Source: an uncultured Bacteroidota bacterium (GTDB taxonomy: Bacteria > Bacteroidota > Bacteroidia > JADZBD01). From it: 64,000 nucleotides of DNA. Below, in pieces: positions 27,246 through 36,030 of this stretch; the stretch's first letter is position 1; each line of letters starts with the position of its first letter. Made by a program: the position numbers and the translations under genes. The stretch spans positions 169,309-233,308 of the forward strand of contig CALEYQ010000080.1 in assembly GCA_937924855.1 (NCBI GenBank), read 5' to 3'. The notes under the pieces were generated by a model. The model had not been told where the DNA came from. It was given only the letters and a program-made list of their open reading frames with translations, and searched no databases.

Positions 27246-28685
27246 TTATCCTTCCCTTTTTACCAACACCCGGGGTTCCATCATTTCCATCATCGCATAT
27301 TTTACCCCTTCCCTCCCCAATCCCGATTCTTTTATTCCGCCATACGGCATTTGATCGGTTCGGAATGAGGGAACATCATTATGAATCAGGCCGCCCACTT
27401 CAATAGCTGAAAAAGCCCTATCCAGGAGAGAAATGCTTTCGGTAAAAATTCCGGCCTGTAGTCCGAACCGTGAATTATTGATTCCGGAAAAAGCTTCTTC
27501 CGGAGTTTTATACTTCTCAAGGGTAATTACGGGGCCGAAAATCTCCTCACACACCACTTTCATGGAATCCTGAACACCGGAAATAACGGTGGGGAAAATC
27601 AGATTTCCTTCCCGGTTCCCACCGCAAAGGACTGAGGCCCCTGCATTTTCGGCTTCGTTTATCCAGGACATAACGCGATCCGCATTTTTGGCATCTATCA
27701 TTACTGAAAAATCGGTGTTGGGATCCTGGGGCGGTCCGGTTTTTATTTTCTTTACAGCATTCAAAAGCCGGGAGACAAAATCATCATATAAACTATCATG
27801 CACAAAAAACCGCTGGGCATGAATACATACCTGTCCGCTATAGGCAAAGGCACCGGTAATGCATTTATCAATGGCAAAATCAAGGTTTGCATCGTGAGCA
27901 ATAATTACTCCGGCATTTCCGCCCAATTCAAGCAGGATTTTCTTTTTTCCACACCGGGATTTAAGGTCCCAGCCCACAGCCGGTGATCCCGTAAAACTTA
28001 AGAGGGCAATCCGGGGGTCTTCCACCAAAACGGTGGCCAGCTGCCTTGGCATGGGCAAAACAGAAACCGATCCCCTTGGCCAGCCGGAATTGTCGATAAT
28101 TCTTGCAAGTTCCAGGGCCGAGAGGGGAGTTTCTGAAGAGGGCTTAAGGATGATGGGGCAACCCGCCGCCATGGCAGGAGCCATTTTGTGGGCCACCAGA
28201 TTCATCGGAAAATTGAAGGGTGCAATGCCGGCCACCACCCCTACCGGAAAATATTTTACAATAGCTTCCCGGCCTTTTCCCTGAGGAACCGATCCGAGAG
28301 AAAAAAACTCACCCGAAAGCGTCAGGGCTTCATGTGCTGCGGTAAAAAAAGTAGCCGCAGCCCGGTCAATTTCCGAATATGCATACCGAAGCGGCTTCCC
28401 GGATTCAAGGCTCAGGATGTTGGCAAGCCGCCCCCTTTCTTTAGTAATACCTGAAGATATCTTTCCCAGCATTTCCGATTTCTCATAGGAAGAAAGGGCT
28501 TTCAGGGTAGGCAGGCTGTTCCGCGCCTCAATAATGGATTTTTCCAGATCGTCGGGGCCGGCCAGAAAAACTTCGGCAAATGTTTCCCCGGAATAGGGAT
28601 TGATTACGGGCAGTAACTGATGACCGGCAGAGAAAACCCCGGCCCGATAAAATTTATAAACTGATTCAGGATTAATCGAGAGCAT
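27246..28685 (-). CDS. Aldehyde dehydrogenase family protein (NADP-dependent type)
   Basis: 479-residue NAD(P)-dependent aldehyde dehydrogenase. Visible: the PFNFPMNLVAHKMAPAMAAG cofactor segment, the catalytic Glu motif LELGGNAGVI, the catalytic Cys in YSGQVCIHAQRFFV, and the EEIFGPVITLEKY C-terminal motif. The sequence is of the GapN/succinate-semialdehyde/lactaldehyde dehydrogenase-like group; substrate not readable. The ATG at 28685 is preferred over an in-frame TTG at 28691, because that TTG overlaps an exact -7 element (TAAATTTG) that ends three bases before the ATG. Divergent from lpxK; convergent with RDD at a two-base gap. Confidence 0.92.
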   Translation of the reverse strand: MLSINPESVYKFYRAGVFSAGHQLLPVINPYSGETFAEVFLAGPDDLEKSIIEARNSLPTLKALSSYEKSEMLGKISSGITKERGRLANILSLESGKPLRYAYSEIDRAAATFFTAAHEALTLSGEFFSLGSVPQGKGREAIVKYFPVGVVAGIAPFNFPMNLVAHKMAPAMAAGCPIILKPSSETPLSALELARIIDNSGWPRGSVSVLPMPRQLATVLVEDPRIALLSFTGSPAVGWDLKSRCGKKKILLELGGNAGVIIAHDANLDFAIDKCITGAFAYSGQVCIHAQRFFVHDSLYDDFVSRLLNAVKKIKTGPPQDPNTDFSVMIDAKNADRVMSWINEAENAGASVLCGGNREGNLIFPTVISGVQDSMKVVCEEIFGPVITLEKYKTPEEAFSGINNSRFGLQAGIFTESISLLDRAFSAIEVGGLIHNDVPSFRTDQMPYGGIKESGLGREGVKYAMMEMMEPRVLVKREG

Positions 28686-28688
28686 AGT

Positions 28689-28696
28689 CAAATTTA
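28689..28696 (-). promoter_or_regulatory. -7 promoter element three bases before the aldehyde dehydrogenase ATG
   Basis: TAAATTTG on the minus strand, then ACT and ATG. Predicts a leaderless transcript. The divergent lpxK element is only 35 bases away. Confidence 0.6.
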
Positions 28697-28731
28697 AAAA
28701 TTTATAGGCTTAAAACCCCTGTGTAATCTCC

Positions 28732-28739
28732 TATATTTG
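28732..28739 (+). promoter_or_regulatory. -7 promoter element four bases before lpxK
   Basis: TATATTTG, then CAGG and ATG. Exact TAnnTTTG; -33 element not obvious. Confidence 0.6.
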
Positions 28740-28743
28740 CAGG

Positions 28744-29784
28744 ATGCAATTTCTTCGCTTTACACTTTTCCCTTTTGCCCTCTTATTTGGGATTATTACG
28801 GGAATACGCAACTTTTTTTTCGACACAGGATTATTCAAGTCTCATAAACCCGGGATTCCGGTAATCGGAGTTGGCAATCTGAGTGTGGGAGGAACCGGGA
28901 AAAGCACCATGGTGGAATATCTTGTACGGCTTTTACGGGGCAAAAAAAGTTGCGCAACCCTTTCCCGTGGGTATAAAAGAAAAACAAAAGGATTCGTTGA
29001 AGCGAGTCTGCAATCCGGCATCTCAGAAGTAGGAGATGAACCCCGACAATTCAAGCAAAAGTTTCCTGATATCGTTGTGGCCGTTTGCGAGGACAGGGCA
29101 ACCGGTGTGAACCTTCTTCGCGAAAAGCATCCGCTTTTACAATGCGTCATACTCGACGATGCATTTCAGCACCGAAAAATAAAACCCGGATTGCAAATAA
29201 TGCTTACGGAGTATCGCAGGCCTTATTTCAAAGATTTTGTTTTTCCGGTGGGCAATTTGCGGGAATGGCGTTCGGGAAAGAAAAGAGCTGATATTATTGT
29301 GGTAACCAAGTGCCCGAAAAACATATCTCCGGTTGAACAGGAAAAAATAATAAACCGGATAAATCCCCGGAAAGACCAAAAAGTTTTCTTTTCCTATCTA
29401 AAATACAGTCAGCTACTGTCCTTCGATACCCACAAACCCATTCCTTCCGACCCATCGACCTCGGTATTACTGGTTACCGGCATTGCAAATCCCGAGCCTC
29501 TGGCGGGATATTTAAGGAGGGTCTTCCGTCATGTGGCGCATCTTGAGTTTGAGGATCATAAATATTTTGACGAACCCGAATTTGATAAAATCAGGGGGCG
29601 GTTCAATGCGCTCGGAGGCGCAAAAAAGATTATCATCACCACGGAAAAAGACGCAGCGCGTATGGAGCATCCCGGCTTTAAAAATTTGCCGGTATATTAT
29701 CTTCCCATAGAATGTTCCTTTGTTTCAAAGGAGGAAGAATTCAATCAGCTTGTTTTAGATTTTTCCAATTATAAAAAACCGTAA
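28744..29784 (+). CDS. lpxK: Tetraacyldisaccharide 4'-kinase
   Basis: Phosphorylates the 4' position of the lipid A precursor at the inner membrane, 346 residues. The N-terminal amphipathic/hydrophobic segment, the P-loop VGNLSVGGTGKSTMVEYL, the SRGYKRKTKG motif with catalytic residues, the VGDEPRQFKQKF segment and the ILDDAFQHRKIKP Walker B-like motif are typical. Two bases upstream of the purine nucleoside phosphorylase gene, hence probably co-transcribed. Confidence 0.96.
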   Translation: MQFLRFTLFPFALLFGIITGIRNFFFDTGLFKSHKPGIPVIGVGNLSVGGTGKSTMVEYLVRLLRGKKSCATLSRGYKRKTKGFVEASLQSGISEVGDEPRQFKQKFPDIVVAVCEDRATGVNLLREKHPLLQCVILDDAFQHRKIKPGLQIMLTEYRRPYFKDFVFPVGNLREWRSGKKRADIIVVTKCPKNISPVEQEKIINRINPRKDQKVFFSYLKYSQLLSFDTHKPIPSDPSTSVLLVTGIANPEPLAGYLRRVFRHVAHLEFEDHKYFDEPEFDKIRGRFNALGGAKKIIITTEKDAARMEHPGFKNLPVYYLPIECSFVSKEEEFNQLVLDFSNYKKP

Positions 29785-29786
29785 TC

Positions 29787-30608
29787 ATGGATCCTTTAAA
29801 AAGAATTCAGGACACTGCCCGTTTTATTTTTGACAAAACCGGATTTAAACCTTCTGCAGGCATAGTATTGGGAACCGGACTTGGCGGATTGTCAAAAGAA
29901 ATAAAAGTGGAGCACCGCCTGGATTACACTGAAATACCCGATTTTCCTCAATCCACCGTGGAGGGGCATGCCGGACAATTTATTTTCGGGACTCTCGGAG
30001 GAAAAAAAGTAATGGCCATGAAGGGGCGGTTTCATTATTACGAAGGTTACACCATGGAGGAGGTAGTGTTGCCGGTAAGAGTTATGAAATTTTTGGGCAT
30101 TCGCCACCTGCTGCTTTCCAATGCAAGTGGCGGAGTAAACAACCGGTTTAAGATTGGGGATGTAATGGTAATAACGGATCACATTAATTTATTTCCCGAA
30201 AATCCATTGCGGGGGAAAAATCTGGATTCCCTGGGTCCAAGGTTTCCGGACATGAGCGAGCCATACGACAAGGGCCTGATTCGGGCGGCAAAAGAAATTG
30301 CCAAACTGAAAAAGCTGAAAATACGCAGCGGGGTTTATGCAGGATTGCAGGGGCCTGCGCTGGAGACTCCGGCCGAGTATAGTTCAATGCGTGTGTTGGG
30401 AGCCGACACCGTAGGTATGAGTACTGTTCCGGAAGTAATTGCAGCACGACATATGGGATTGCCTTGTTTTGCCATTTCCATCATTACCGACCTGGGAGTT
30501 CCGGGCAAAATTGTAAAGGTTACGCATGAAGAAATTCAAAAGGTGGCAGAAAAATCAGAACCGGTAATGACAACCATAATGAGGGAGTTGATCAGGGGTT
30601 TAAAATAA
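29787..30608 (+). CDS. Purine nucleoside phosphorylase
   Basis: Trimeric-type (PNP/MTAP family 2) phosphorylase, 273 residues, that splits inosine and guanosine into base and ribose-1-phosphate for purine salvage. The phosphate-loop GTGLGGL, the base-site GRFHYYEGY, SNASGGVN, the family signature QGPALETPAEYSSMRVLGADTVGMS and VPEVIAARHMG are all present. Cytoplasmic. Its linkage to lpxK is positional only. Convergent with the T9SS beta-helix gene at a 15-base gap. Confidence 0.94.
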   Translation: MDPLKRIQDTARFIFDKTGFKPSAGIVLGTGLGGLSKEIKVEHRLDYTEIPDFPQSTVEGHAGQFIFGTLGGKKVMAMKGRFHYYEGYTMEEVVLPVRVMKFLGIRHLLLSNASGGVNNRFKIGDVMVITDHINLFPENPLRGKNLDSLGPRFPDMSEPYDKGLIRAAKEIAKLKKLKIRSGVYAGLQGPALETPAEYSSMRVLGADTVGMSTVPEVIAARHMGLPCFAISIITDLGVPGKIVKVTHEEIQKVAEKSEPVMTTIMRELIRGLK

Positions 30609-30623
30609 CTCCCGACAAATCCC

Positions 30624-32102
30624 TTATTCCGTTTTTACAAAATTCAGGGTTTCAACTTTTCCTTCAGAGGAAACAAGCACAATATATCTGCCGGGTGAAA
30701 ATCCGGACAGGTCAAGTGCATAGACTGCATTTCCCTGATACATTTCTGATTTCACCAAAACACCCAGCATAGTATACACGGTTATTGTTGTGCCCGGTGA
30801 AAGATTTGTTATGAATACCTGTTCACGGGCAGGATTTGGGAAAATGGAAATTCCGGAAATAAATGATTCCGTGGTTGAAAGCGGAGTTTGATTTAGTTCA
30901 TAGGCCCCCATATCAGGGTTGGTAGCTACGGGCATGGGCCGGGGATTGTTGTCAAGGTCATTGGCAGGAGCACCGACAGGAGTTCCTGCGCCAAGACATG
31001 GGGATGCCTGTGTAAGATGAAAGTCGGTAGTGGATACAAACAAAGGGTTGTTTGAAATGTTTCCGGTTCCAAAATATCCGCCCCGGATGCAACTATAAGT
31101 TACATTTACAGTACCTGCGTTATTCCCGAACTCAGTGCCTGTAGTGTTATTCCAGGACACAATATTGGTGAAGTCGGCCGCAGCATTTCGAATGTAAATT
31201 CCCGTTCCGTTCAGAGAGCCACCATCGTTTCGTTGATTTTCTGCAACGGTACAATTAAAAAAGTTAGCCGTGGTACTACCTCCATCTACAAAAATGCCAC
31301 CCCCATAGTAAAAGTTGCCTCCGGAGTTGAGACGGTTGCCGGACACCAGAATATTTATATAATTGGAGGTACCACCGTTGATGTACAAACCTCCTCCATA
31401 ATACCAAATTGCCGCCGCACCGGAAGTGTTATCCATTAATTTAACATTTCTGAAAATGGCATTTGAGTTATTGACATAAGCTCCAAATCCATAGCACCAA
31501 GAGCTGCTGTTCATCCGGTTTGATGAAATGGTACAATCGTAGAACCGAGGTGCTCCTCCGGTAATATAAACACCTCCCCCATAACACCATTGAGCCGAAT
31601 CAACTGAGTTCAACCTGAGTGATGAATTTCTGAATACGCTATTGGAATTACTCAGATAGACACCAGCGCCGTATCCATAACCTCCCGGAGCAAAAGACCG
31701 GTTTCCTTTAATAGCAACCCGGTCAAATTTTACACTCCCCGAACTAACATTAACACCCGCTCCATAAGAACTGTTGGTTGTCAAATATCCTCCTGTAATG
31801 GTAAAACCCCTGATGATGGTATTGGTATCCAAACCCGAAAAAGAAATCGTTAAAACCCTTCCGCTGTTATTGGCTGTTAAGGTGGTATTGGAGGAATCGC
31901 CGGCACTAAAAAGTTTTATTGCCATTATGGAAGGCCAGGTAATGTTTCCCGTATAGGTGCCTGGCAGAACCAAAACGGTATCACCTGCCGCACAGGCATT
32001 AAGGGCAGACTGTACTGTGGCATAAGTAGCCGGCACATTACGCACGGTAGAAAAAACAGGAATCATAAATAACAGAAGGGCAAGAGTAATTACGGTTCTC
32101 AT
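30624..32102 (-). CDS. Secreted parallel beta-helix protein with T9SS sorting domain
   Basis: 492 residues from the ATG at 32102, which gives a clean signal peptide (RTVITLALLLFMIPVFS); 19 extra upstream codons are open but unlikely. The body is a right-handed beta-helix of the pectin-lyase type: ~34-residue coils recur with YGGGVYI/YGAGVYL/YYGGGLYI/YYGGGIFV and CTISSNR/CTVAENQ steps. The end (ISIFPNPAREQV, then SPGRYIVLVSSEG and a basic LNFVKTE tail) is a type A T9SS C-terminal domain, so the protein is exported across the outer membrane. No catalytic residues of a lyase are evident; adhesive or polymer-binding roles are possible. Confidence 0.9.
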   Translation of the reverse strand: MRTVITLALLLFMIPVFSTVRNVPATYATVQSALNACAAGDTVLVLPGTYTGNITWPSIMAIKLFSAGDSSNTTLTANNSGRVLTISFSGLDTNTIIRGFTITGGYLTTNSSYGAGVNVSSGSVKFDRVAIKGNRSFAPGGYGYGAGVYLSNSNSVFRNSSLRLNSVDSAQWCYGGGVYITGGAPRFYDCTISSNRMNSSSWCYGFGAYVNNSNAIFRNVKLMDNTSGAAAIWYYGGGLYINGGTSNYINILVSGNRLNSGGNFYYGGGIFVDGGSTTANFFNCTVAENQRNDGGSLNGTGIYIRNAAADFTNIVSWNNTTGTEFGNNAGTVNVTYSCIRGGYFGTGNISNNPLFVSTTDFHLTQASPCLGAGTPVGAPANDLDNNPRPMPVATNPDMGAYELNQTPLSTTESFISGISIFPNPAREQVFITNLSPGTTITVYTMLGVLVKSEMYQGNAVYALDLSGFSPGRYIVLVSSEGKVETLNFVKTE

Positions 32103-32118
32103 AGGAATAGGATTTTTC

Positions 32119-32149
32119 CAAATATATTTCAATTCCCACAAACCTGCAA
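32119..32149 (-). promoter_or_regulatory. Bacteroidota-type promoter of the beta-helix gene
   Basis: On the minus strand, TTG (32149-32147), 20-base spacer, TATATTTG (32126-32119), then 16 bases to the ATG at 32102. Both elements match consensus and support the internal ATG as the true start. Confidence 0.65.
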
Positions 32150-32186
32150 GGCTTCCCAACCGGCAGTAATTTATCCGGAAAATACC

Positions 32187-32194
32187 TATCTTTG
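32187..32194 (+). promoter_or_regulatory. -7 promoter element for the choice-of-anchor B gene
   Basis: TATCTTTG, exact TAnnTTTG, 32 bases before the ATG at 32227. No good -33 TTG. Together with the minus-strand element at 32119 it forms a divergent promoter pair for two T9SS cargo genes. Confidence 0.52.
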
Positions 32195-32226
32195 ATTAAA
32201 ACACCCCTTAACCAATTTACCAACAC

Positions 32227-33639
32227 ATGAAACACTTTTGGCTTTGCCTTTCACTGGCAATTCTGACGGGATCCATAACGTCTCAGATTTCACAGAACGT
32301 TACCCTTCTTTCAAACTGGTCGCAACCCAGCACCCCGTCTGAACCCGTGTATGGCATTAAATACAATGGGGTTTGGGGTTGGGTAAATCCGAACGACAAT
32401 AAAGAATATGCCATTATAGGATCCAGCGAGGGTGTTTATTTTATAGAAGTTACCATTCCCACCGCGCCTGTGGTAAGAGATTATGTTCCCGGCCGGAGAA
32501 ACAATTGCATCTGGCGGGAAATTAAAACCTATCAAAACTATTGCTATATGGTGAGTGATGATTCCTCGCCCAACAGTTTTCAAATTGTAGACCTTTCCTA
32601 TCTGCCCGATTCCGTCCACATTCTTCGCGATGATGCCACCATTCTGGAACGCTCACATACTATCTGGATTGATGGAAATAAGCTTTACTGCGGTATTCCC
32701 AAAGGACCTGCGGTTAGCGGATCTTCCCGCATGGCTGTTTTTTCATTGTCGAATCCCACCACTCCCACCCTATTGCGGAAAATTGAAAGCGATTATCCGA
32801 ATGCCGATTATGCGCATGACATGTTTGTGAGAAATGATACGGTATACGCTTCCGAGTCTTATTCCGGGTTGTTTATTTATAAATTCAATGCCAACAACAC
32901 CTTTTCATTGATTAACAGTCTGACCACCTATCCCGGTCAGGGCTATAACCACAGCACTTCCCTTACCACCGATGGAAAAACCCTTATTATGCTCGATGAG
33001 GTTCCAGTGGGCCTGCCCTGTAAAGCGGTAGATGTTACCAACCTCGGCAACATCAGCGTCATGTCTACCTTCCGCTCTACCGCAAATTCTACGGCAACGC
33101 CTCACAACCCTTTTGTGAAAGGAAACAACCGGGCCATCATCGCCTATTATCAGGATGGACTTCAGATATTCGACATCAGCAATCCATCTTCTGTTATTAG
33201 AACCGGATATTACGACACCAACCCTACTGATGGCATTGGATTACCCAACCCCAATTACAGCGGTTGCTGGGGTGCTTACCCCTGGCTTCCGAGCGGCATT
33301 ATTCTGGCTTCGGATATGCAGAACGGATTGTTTGTTTTTGATGCCAACGGAGCTTTGCTCGTCAACGAAAACAACGCCTCCCCGGTTTCCGGATTTTCTA
33401 CATTTCCAAATCCTGCCCGTGATGTACTAACGGCAGGATTTAATGCTCTGAAAAGCGAAAATCTGACCCTCTCCGTTTCCGATATTGCAGGAAAAACCAT
33501 CAGAACTATTCCCGTAGATGTGAATCAGGGCGGAAACCAGGTTAATATTCCTGTGGATTTTCTGAGTCCGGGAATTTATTTTCTTTCCATTTCAGGAAAT
33601 GATGGCATTTACTCCACGCAAAAATTTGTGAAGCAATAA
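32227..33639 (+). CDS. Choice-of-anchor B family (LVIVD-like propeller) protein with T9SS sorting domain
   Basis: 470 residues. Signal peptide HFWLCLSLAILTGSITS, then a beta-propeller with the choice-of-anchor B hallmarks: VWGWVNPNDNKEYAIIGSSE, EVTIPTAPVVRD, IWREIKTYQNYCYMVSDD, DLSYLPDSV and a late SGCWGAYPWLPSG. Propeller ligands are unknown for this family. The last ~80 residues (FSTFPNPARDVL, SPGIYFLSISG, KFVKQ) are a type A T9SS sorting domain, so it is secreted or surface-bound. Divergent from the beta-helix T9SS protein; the two may be co-regulated. Confidence 0.9.
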   Translation: MKHFWLCLSLAILTGSITSQISQNVTLLSNWSQPSTPSEPVYGIKYNGVWGWVNPNDNKEYAIIGSSEGVYFIEVTIPTAPVVRDYVPGRRNNCIWREIKTYQNYCYMVSDDSSPNSFQIVDLSYLPDSVHILRDDATILERSHTIWIDGNKLYCGIPKGPAVSGSSRMAVFSLSNPTTPTLLRKIESDYPNADYAHDMFVRNDTVYASESYSGLFIYKFNANNTFSLINSLTTYPGQGYNHSTSLTTDGKTLIMLDEVPVGLPCKAVDVTNLGNISVMSTFRSTANSTATPHNPFVKGNNRAIIAYYQDGLQIFDISNPSSVIRTGYYDTNPTDGIGLPNPNYSGCWGAYPWLPSGIILASDMQNGLFVFDANGALLVNENNASPVSGFSTFPNPARDVLTAGFNALKSENLTLSVSDIAGKTIRTIPVDVNQGGNQVNIPVDFLSPGIYFLSISGNDGIYSTQKFVKQ

Positions 33640-33647
33640 ACGGGAAT

Positions 33648-34586
33648 TTACTTTCCGGCTTTCTTTTTCAGTTTCAGCTTCTGACCGGGCTGAGGCTGGG
33701 TTCCAAACTCCATATTGTTCCAGCGGTAGAGGTATTTCAGTTTAATACCATGCCTTTGTGAAATTGCGTGCATGGTTTCGCCTTTTTTTACGATGTGGAA
33801 ATCCTGGTTCTCGGATTGCTTTCTTTTGGGCTGGAGGTACACATATTCGCCCGGAACTAAAACAGCATCCTTTCCCTTTTCATTGTACTTATACAATTGC
33901 CATAAACCCATATCGAGTTCATCGGCCAGTTTCTTATAGGTGTCGCCTTTCCGGGCTACCACATACTCGCGTTGGTTATTTTTCTTAACCTTTAATCCAT
34001 CGCGCACACTGATATTCTGTGAAGGGGTTATGGTATTTTGAGGATCCTTTTTTGAGGGCACATAAACCATTTTATCCAGATCATTCAGATTGTGCTTTTC
34101 AATGATTTCAATCAAGCGGTAGGCATACTGTGGATCGGTTGCATAACCGGCTTGTTTAAGACCGTGAGCCCAGCCCTTATAATCGGTTACCTGGAGTTTG
34201 AAAAGGAAACTATACCGGTCGCGGGATTTGAGGAAAAGTGAGTGATCAGTAAATGATTCCAAAACAGAATTGTATTTCCGGAAACACTCATTCTTTTTAT
34301 CATCGTCGTGAATGTAGGTCATGCCGGTCCATTCGGCATGACATTTTATGCCGAAATGATTATTGGCATAAATGGCCAAAGCGCTGTTTCCGTTTCCGCT
34401 TTCAAGCATACCCTGAGCCAGTGTTATACTTGCCGGCACGCCGTGAAGCAACATTTCCTTTACGGCATCTTCTTTAAATTTCTCAATGTATTCGGTGGCC
34501 GAAAGCCGATACTCTGCCGGCTGGGAAATTCCCGCAGTAAAAACAAGAAGAAGGGGTAAGCAAATAAAAGTCCTTAATAAGCCCAT
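33648..34586 (-). CDS. Glucosaminidase-domain peptidoglycan hydrolase with two LysM repeats
   Basis: 312 residues. Signal peptide, then a flagellar-FlgJ/LytG-like N-acetylglucosaminidase domain (residues ~25-165): HGVPASITLAQGMLESGNG with the catalytic Glu, NNHFGIKCHAEWTG and the AGYATDPQYAYRLIEIIE end. LysM-like repeats lie at ~212-255 (YVVARKGDTYKKLADEL) and ~263-307 (FHIVKKGETMHAISQRHGI). It should cut peptidoglycan glycan strands in the periplasm during growth or division. The start is supported by an exact -7 element four bases upstream. Confidence 0.93.
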   Translation of the reverse strand: MGLLRTFICLPLLLVFTAGISQPAEYRLSATEYIEKFKEDAVKEMLLHGVPASITLAQGMLESGNGNSALAIYANNHFGIKCHAEWTGMTYIHDDDKKNECFRKYNSVLESFTDHSLFLKSRDRYSFLFKLQVTDYKGWAHGLKQAGYATDPQYAYRLIEIIEKHNLNDLDKMVYVPSKKDPQNTITPSQNISVRDGLKVKKNNQREYVVARKGDTYKKLADELDMGLWQLYKYNEKGKDAVLVPGEYVYLQPKRKQSENQDFHIVKKGETMHAISQRHGIKLKYLYRWNNMEFGTQPQPGQKLKLKKKAGK

Positions 34587-34590
34587 TTTC

Positions 34591-34598
34591 CAAAATTA
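34591..34598 (-). promoter_or_regulatory. -7 promoter element four bases before the glucosaminidase gene
   Basis: TAATTTTG on the minus strand, then GAAA and ATG. Exact TAnnTTTG. Predicts a leaderless transcript. Confidence 0.6.
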
Positions 34599-34662
34599 CC
34601 TGAAGATTTACGGGGAATGTATCCCGCAGGTTCTACTTTTTAACAGAAAAATGTTGAATTCT

Positions 34663-35967
34663 CTACTTTTTCTTCAGTACAATTTCAATGGGAACCCCGG
34701 TAAAGGAATAGTTTTCGCGGATCTTATTCTCAATAAACCGCACATAGGATTCCCTGACGTATTGCGGAAGGTTGCAATACAGCGCGAAATTTGGATTTTT
34801 TCCGGGTAATTGCCGGGCAAATTTTATACGAATTTCTTTCCCTTTCATGGATGGGGGAGGACGGGTGGCGATGAGGGGAAGAATGAATTCATTCAGGGCA
34901 TTGGTTGGAATTCTTCGTTTTTTGTTTTCAAATACTTCCTGCATTACCTCAACTGCCTTCATGATGCGTTGCTTCGACAAGGCAGAAATAAACACAATAG
35001 GAACATCACGGAAAGGGGCAATTTTATTCCGGAGTTCGGCCTCAAATTCCTTCATGGTATTGGTTGATTTCTCAACCAGATCCCATTTATTTACGAGTAT
35101 AACAATTCCCTTGCGGTTCGTTACGGCAAGTTTGAATATATTCATGTCCTGAGACTCAAAACCCAGGGTGGCATCGAGCATAAGAAAAACAATGTCGCAT
35201 TCCTCGATGGCCCGGATGCTTCGCATTACGCTGTAGAACTCAATATCCTCTTTCACTTTCGATTTCTTCCGGATGCCGGCCGTATCGATTAAAATAAATT
35301 CATGTCCGTAAAAATTATACCGGGTATCGATAGAATCGCGTGTTGTTCCCGCGATCGGCGTTACAATGGATCGTTCGGTTCCCAGCAAGGCATTGAGAAA
35401 ACTTGATTTTCCCACATTGGGCCTTCCGGAAATTGCTACACGGGGAATACCCTTTTCGGCGGGCAGGGGTTCATTTTCAAAAAACTTTACCGCCTCATCC
35501 AGCAACTCTCCGGTACCGGATCCATTAATGGATGAAATGGGATAAATTTCGCCTAACCCCATGGAGTAAAACTCAGGAGATGCATTTAAGCGTTCGGTAT
35601 TATCGGTTTTGTTTACTACCAGAAAAACTTTCTTCCGGGATTTCCTGAGAATGGAAGCCACTTCATTATCGAGGTGGGTAATGCCATCTTCCACACTTAC
35701 CACGAAAAAAATAACCTGGGCTTCGGAAATTCCTAATTCAACCTGTCTGCGGATCTCACCTTCAAAAACATCATCGGAACCGGTAATATACCCTCCGGTA
35801 TCAATTACTGAAAATTCAATTCCGTTCCAGTCCGATTTGCCATAATGGCGGTCGCGGGTAACCCCTGCAATTTCATCTACAATGGCCTTTCTTCCACCGA
35901 CCAGGCGGTTAAACAGGGTCGACTTCCCTACATTGGGCCTCCCAACAATTGCTAAAATATTTGCCAT
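34663..35967 (-). CDS. der: Ribosome assembly GTPase Der (EngA)
   Basis: Double-GTPase needed for 50S subunit maturation, 434 residues. First G domain: GRPNVGKSTLFNRL, DTGG, NKTD. Second: GRPNVGKSSFLNALLG, DTAGIRKKSKV, NKWD; C-terminal KH-like domain ending PIEIVLKKK. The start is the ATG at 35967 (MANILAIVGRPN), as in other Der proteins; 14 extra open codons upstream overlap a -7 element and are unlikely. Follows era by 63 bases but appears to have its own promoter. Confidence 0.97.
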   Translation of the reverse strand: MANILAIVGRPNVGKSTLFNRLVGGRKAIVDEIAGVTRDRHYGKSDWNGIEFSVIDTGGYITGSDDVFEGEIRRQVELGISEAQVIFFVVSVEDGITHLDNEVASILRKSRKKVFLVVNKTDNTERLNASPEFYSMGLGEIYPISSINGSGTGELLDEAVKFFENEPLPAEKGIPRVAISGRPNVGKSSFLNALLGTERSIVTPIAGTTRDSIDTRYNFYGHEFILIDTAGIRKKSKVKEDIEFYSVMRSIRAIEECDIVFLMLDATLGFESQDMNIFKLAVTNRKGIVILVNKWDLVEKSTNTMKEFEAELRNKIAPFRDVPIVFISALSKQRIMKAVEVMQEVFENKKRRIPTNALNEFILPLIATRPPPSMKGKEIRIKFARQLPGKNPNFALYCNLPQYVRESYVRFIENKIRENYSFTGVPIEIVLKKK

Positions 35968-35998
35968 AAAATCCCTACGGGTGCCGTTAAAATTCCTG

Positions 35999-36006
35999 CA
36001 AAGGTA
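35999..36006 (-). promoter_or_regulatory. -7 promoter element for der
   Basis: TACCTTTG on the minus strand, exact TAnnTTTG, 31 bases before the der ATG and within the era-der gap. Implies der is transcribed at least partly on its own. Confidence 0.5.
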
Positions 36007-36030
36007 CAAAAATAGAGGGGGGGCAGGAAA

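Noticed and set aside
30624..32102. Tandem DNA repeats in the beta-helix gene
   Set aside because: The repetition is at the protein level (beta-helix coils), not a DNA-level direct repeat.
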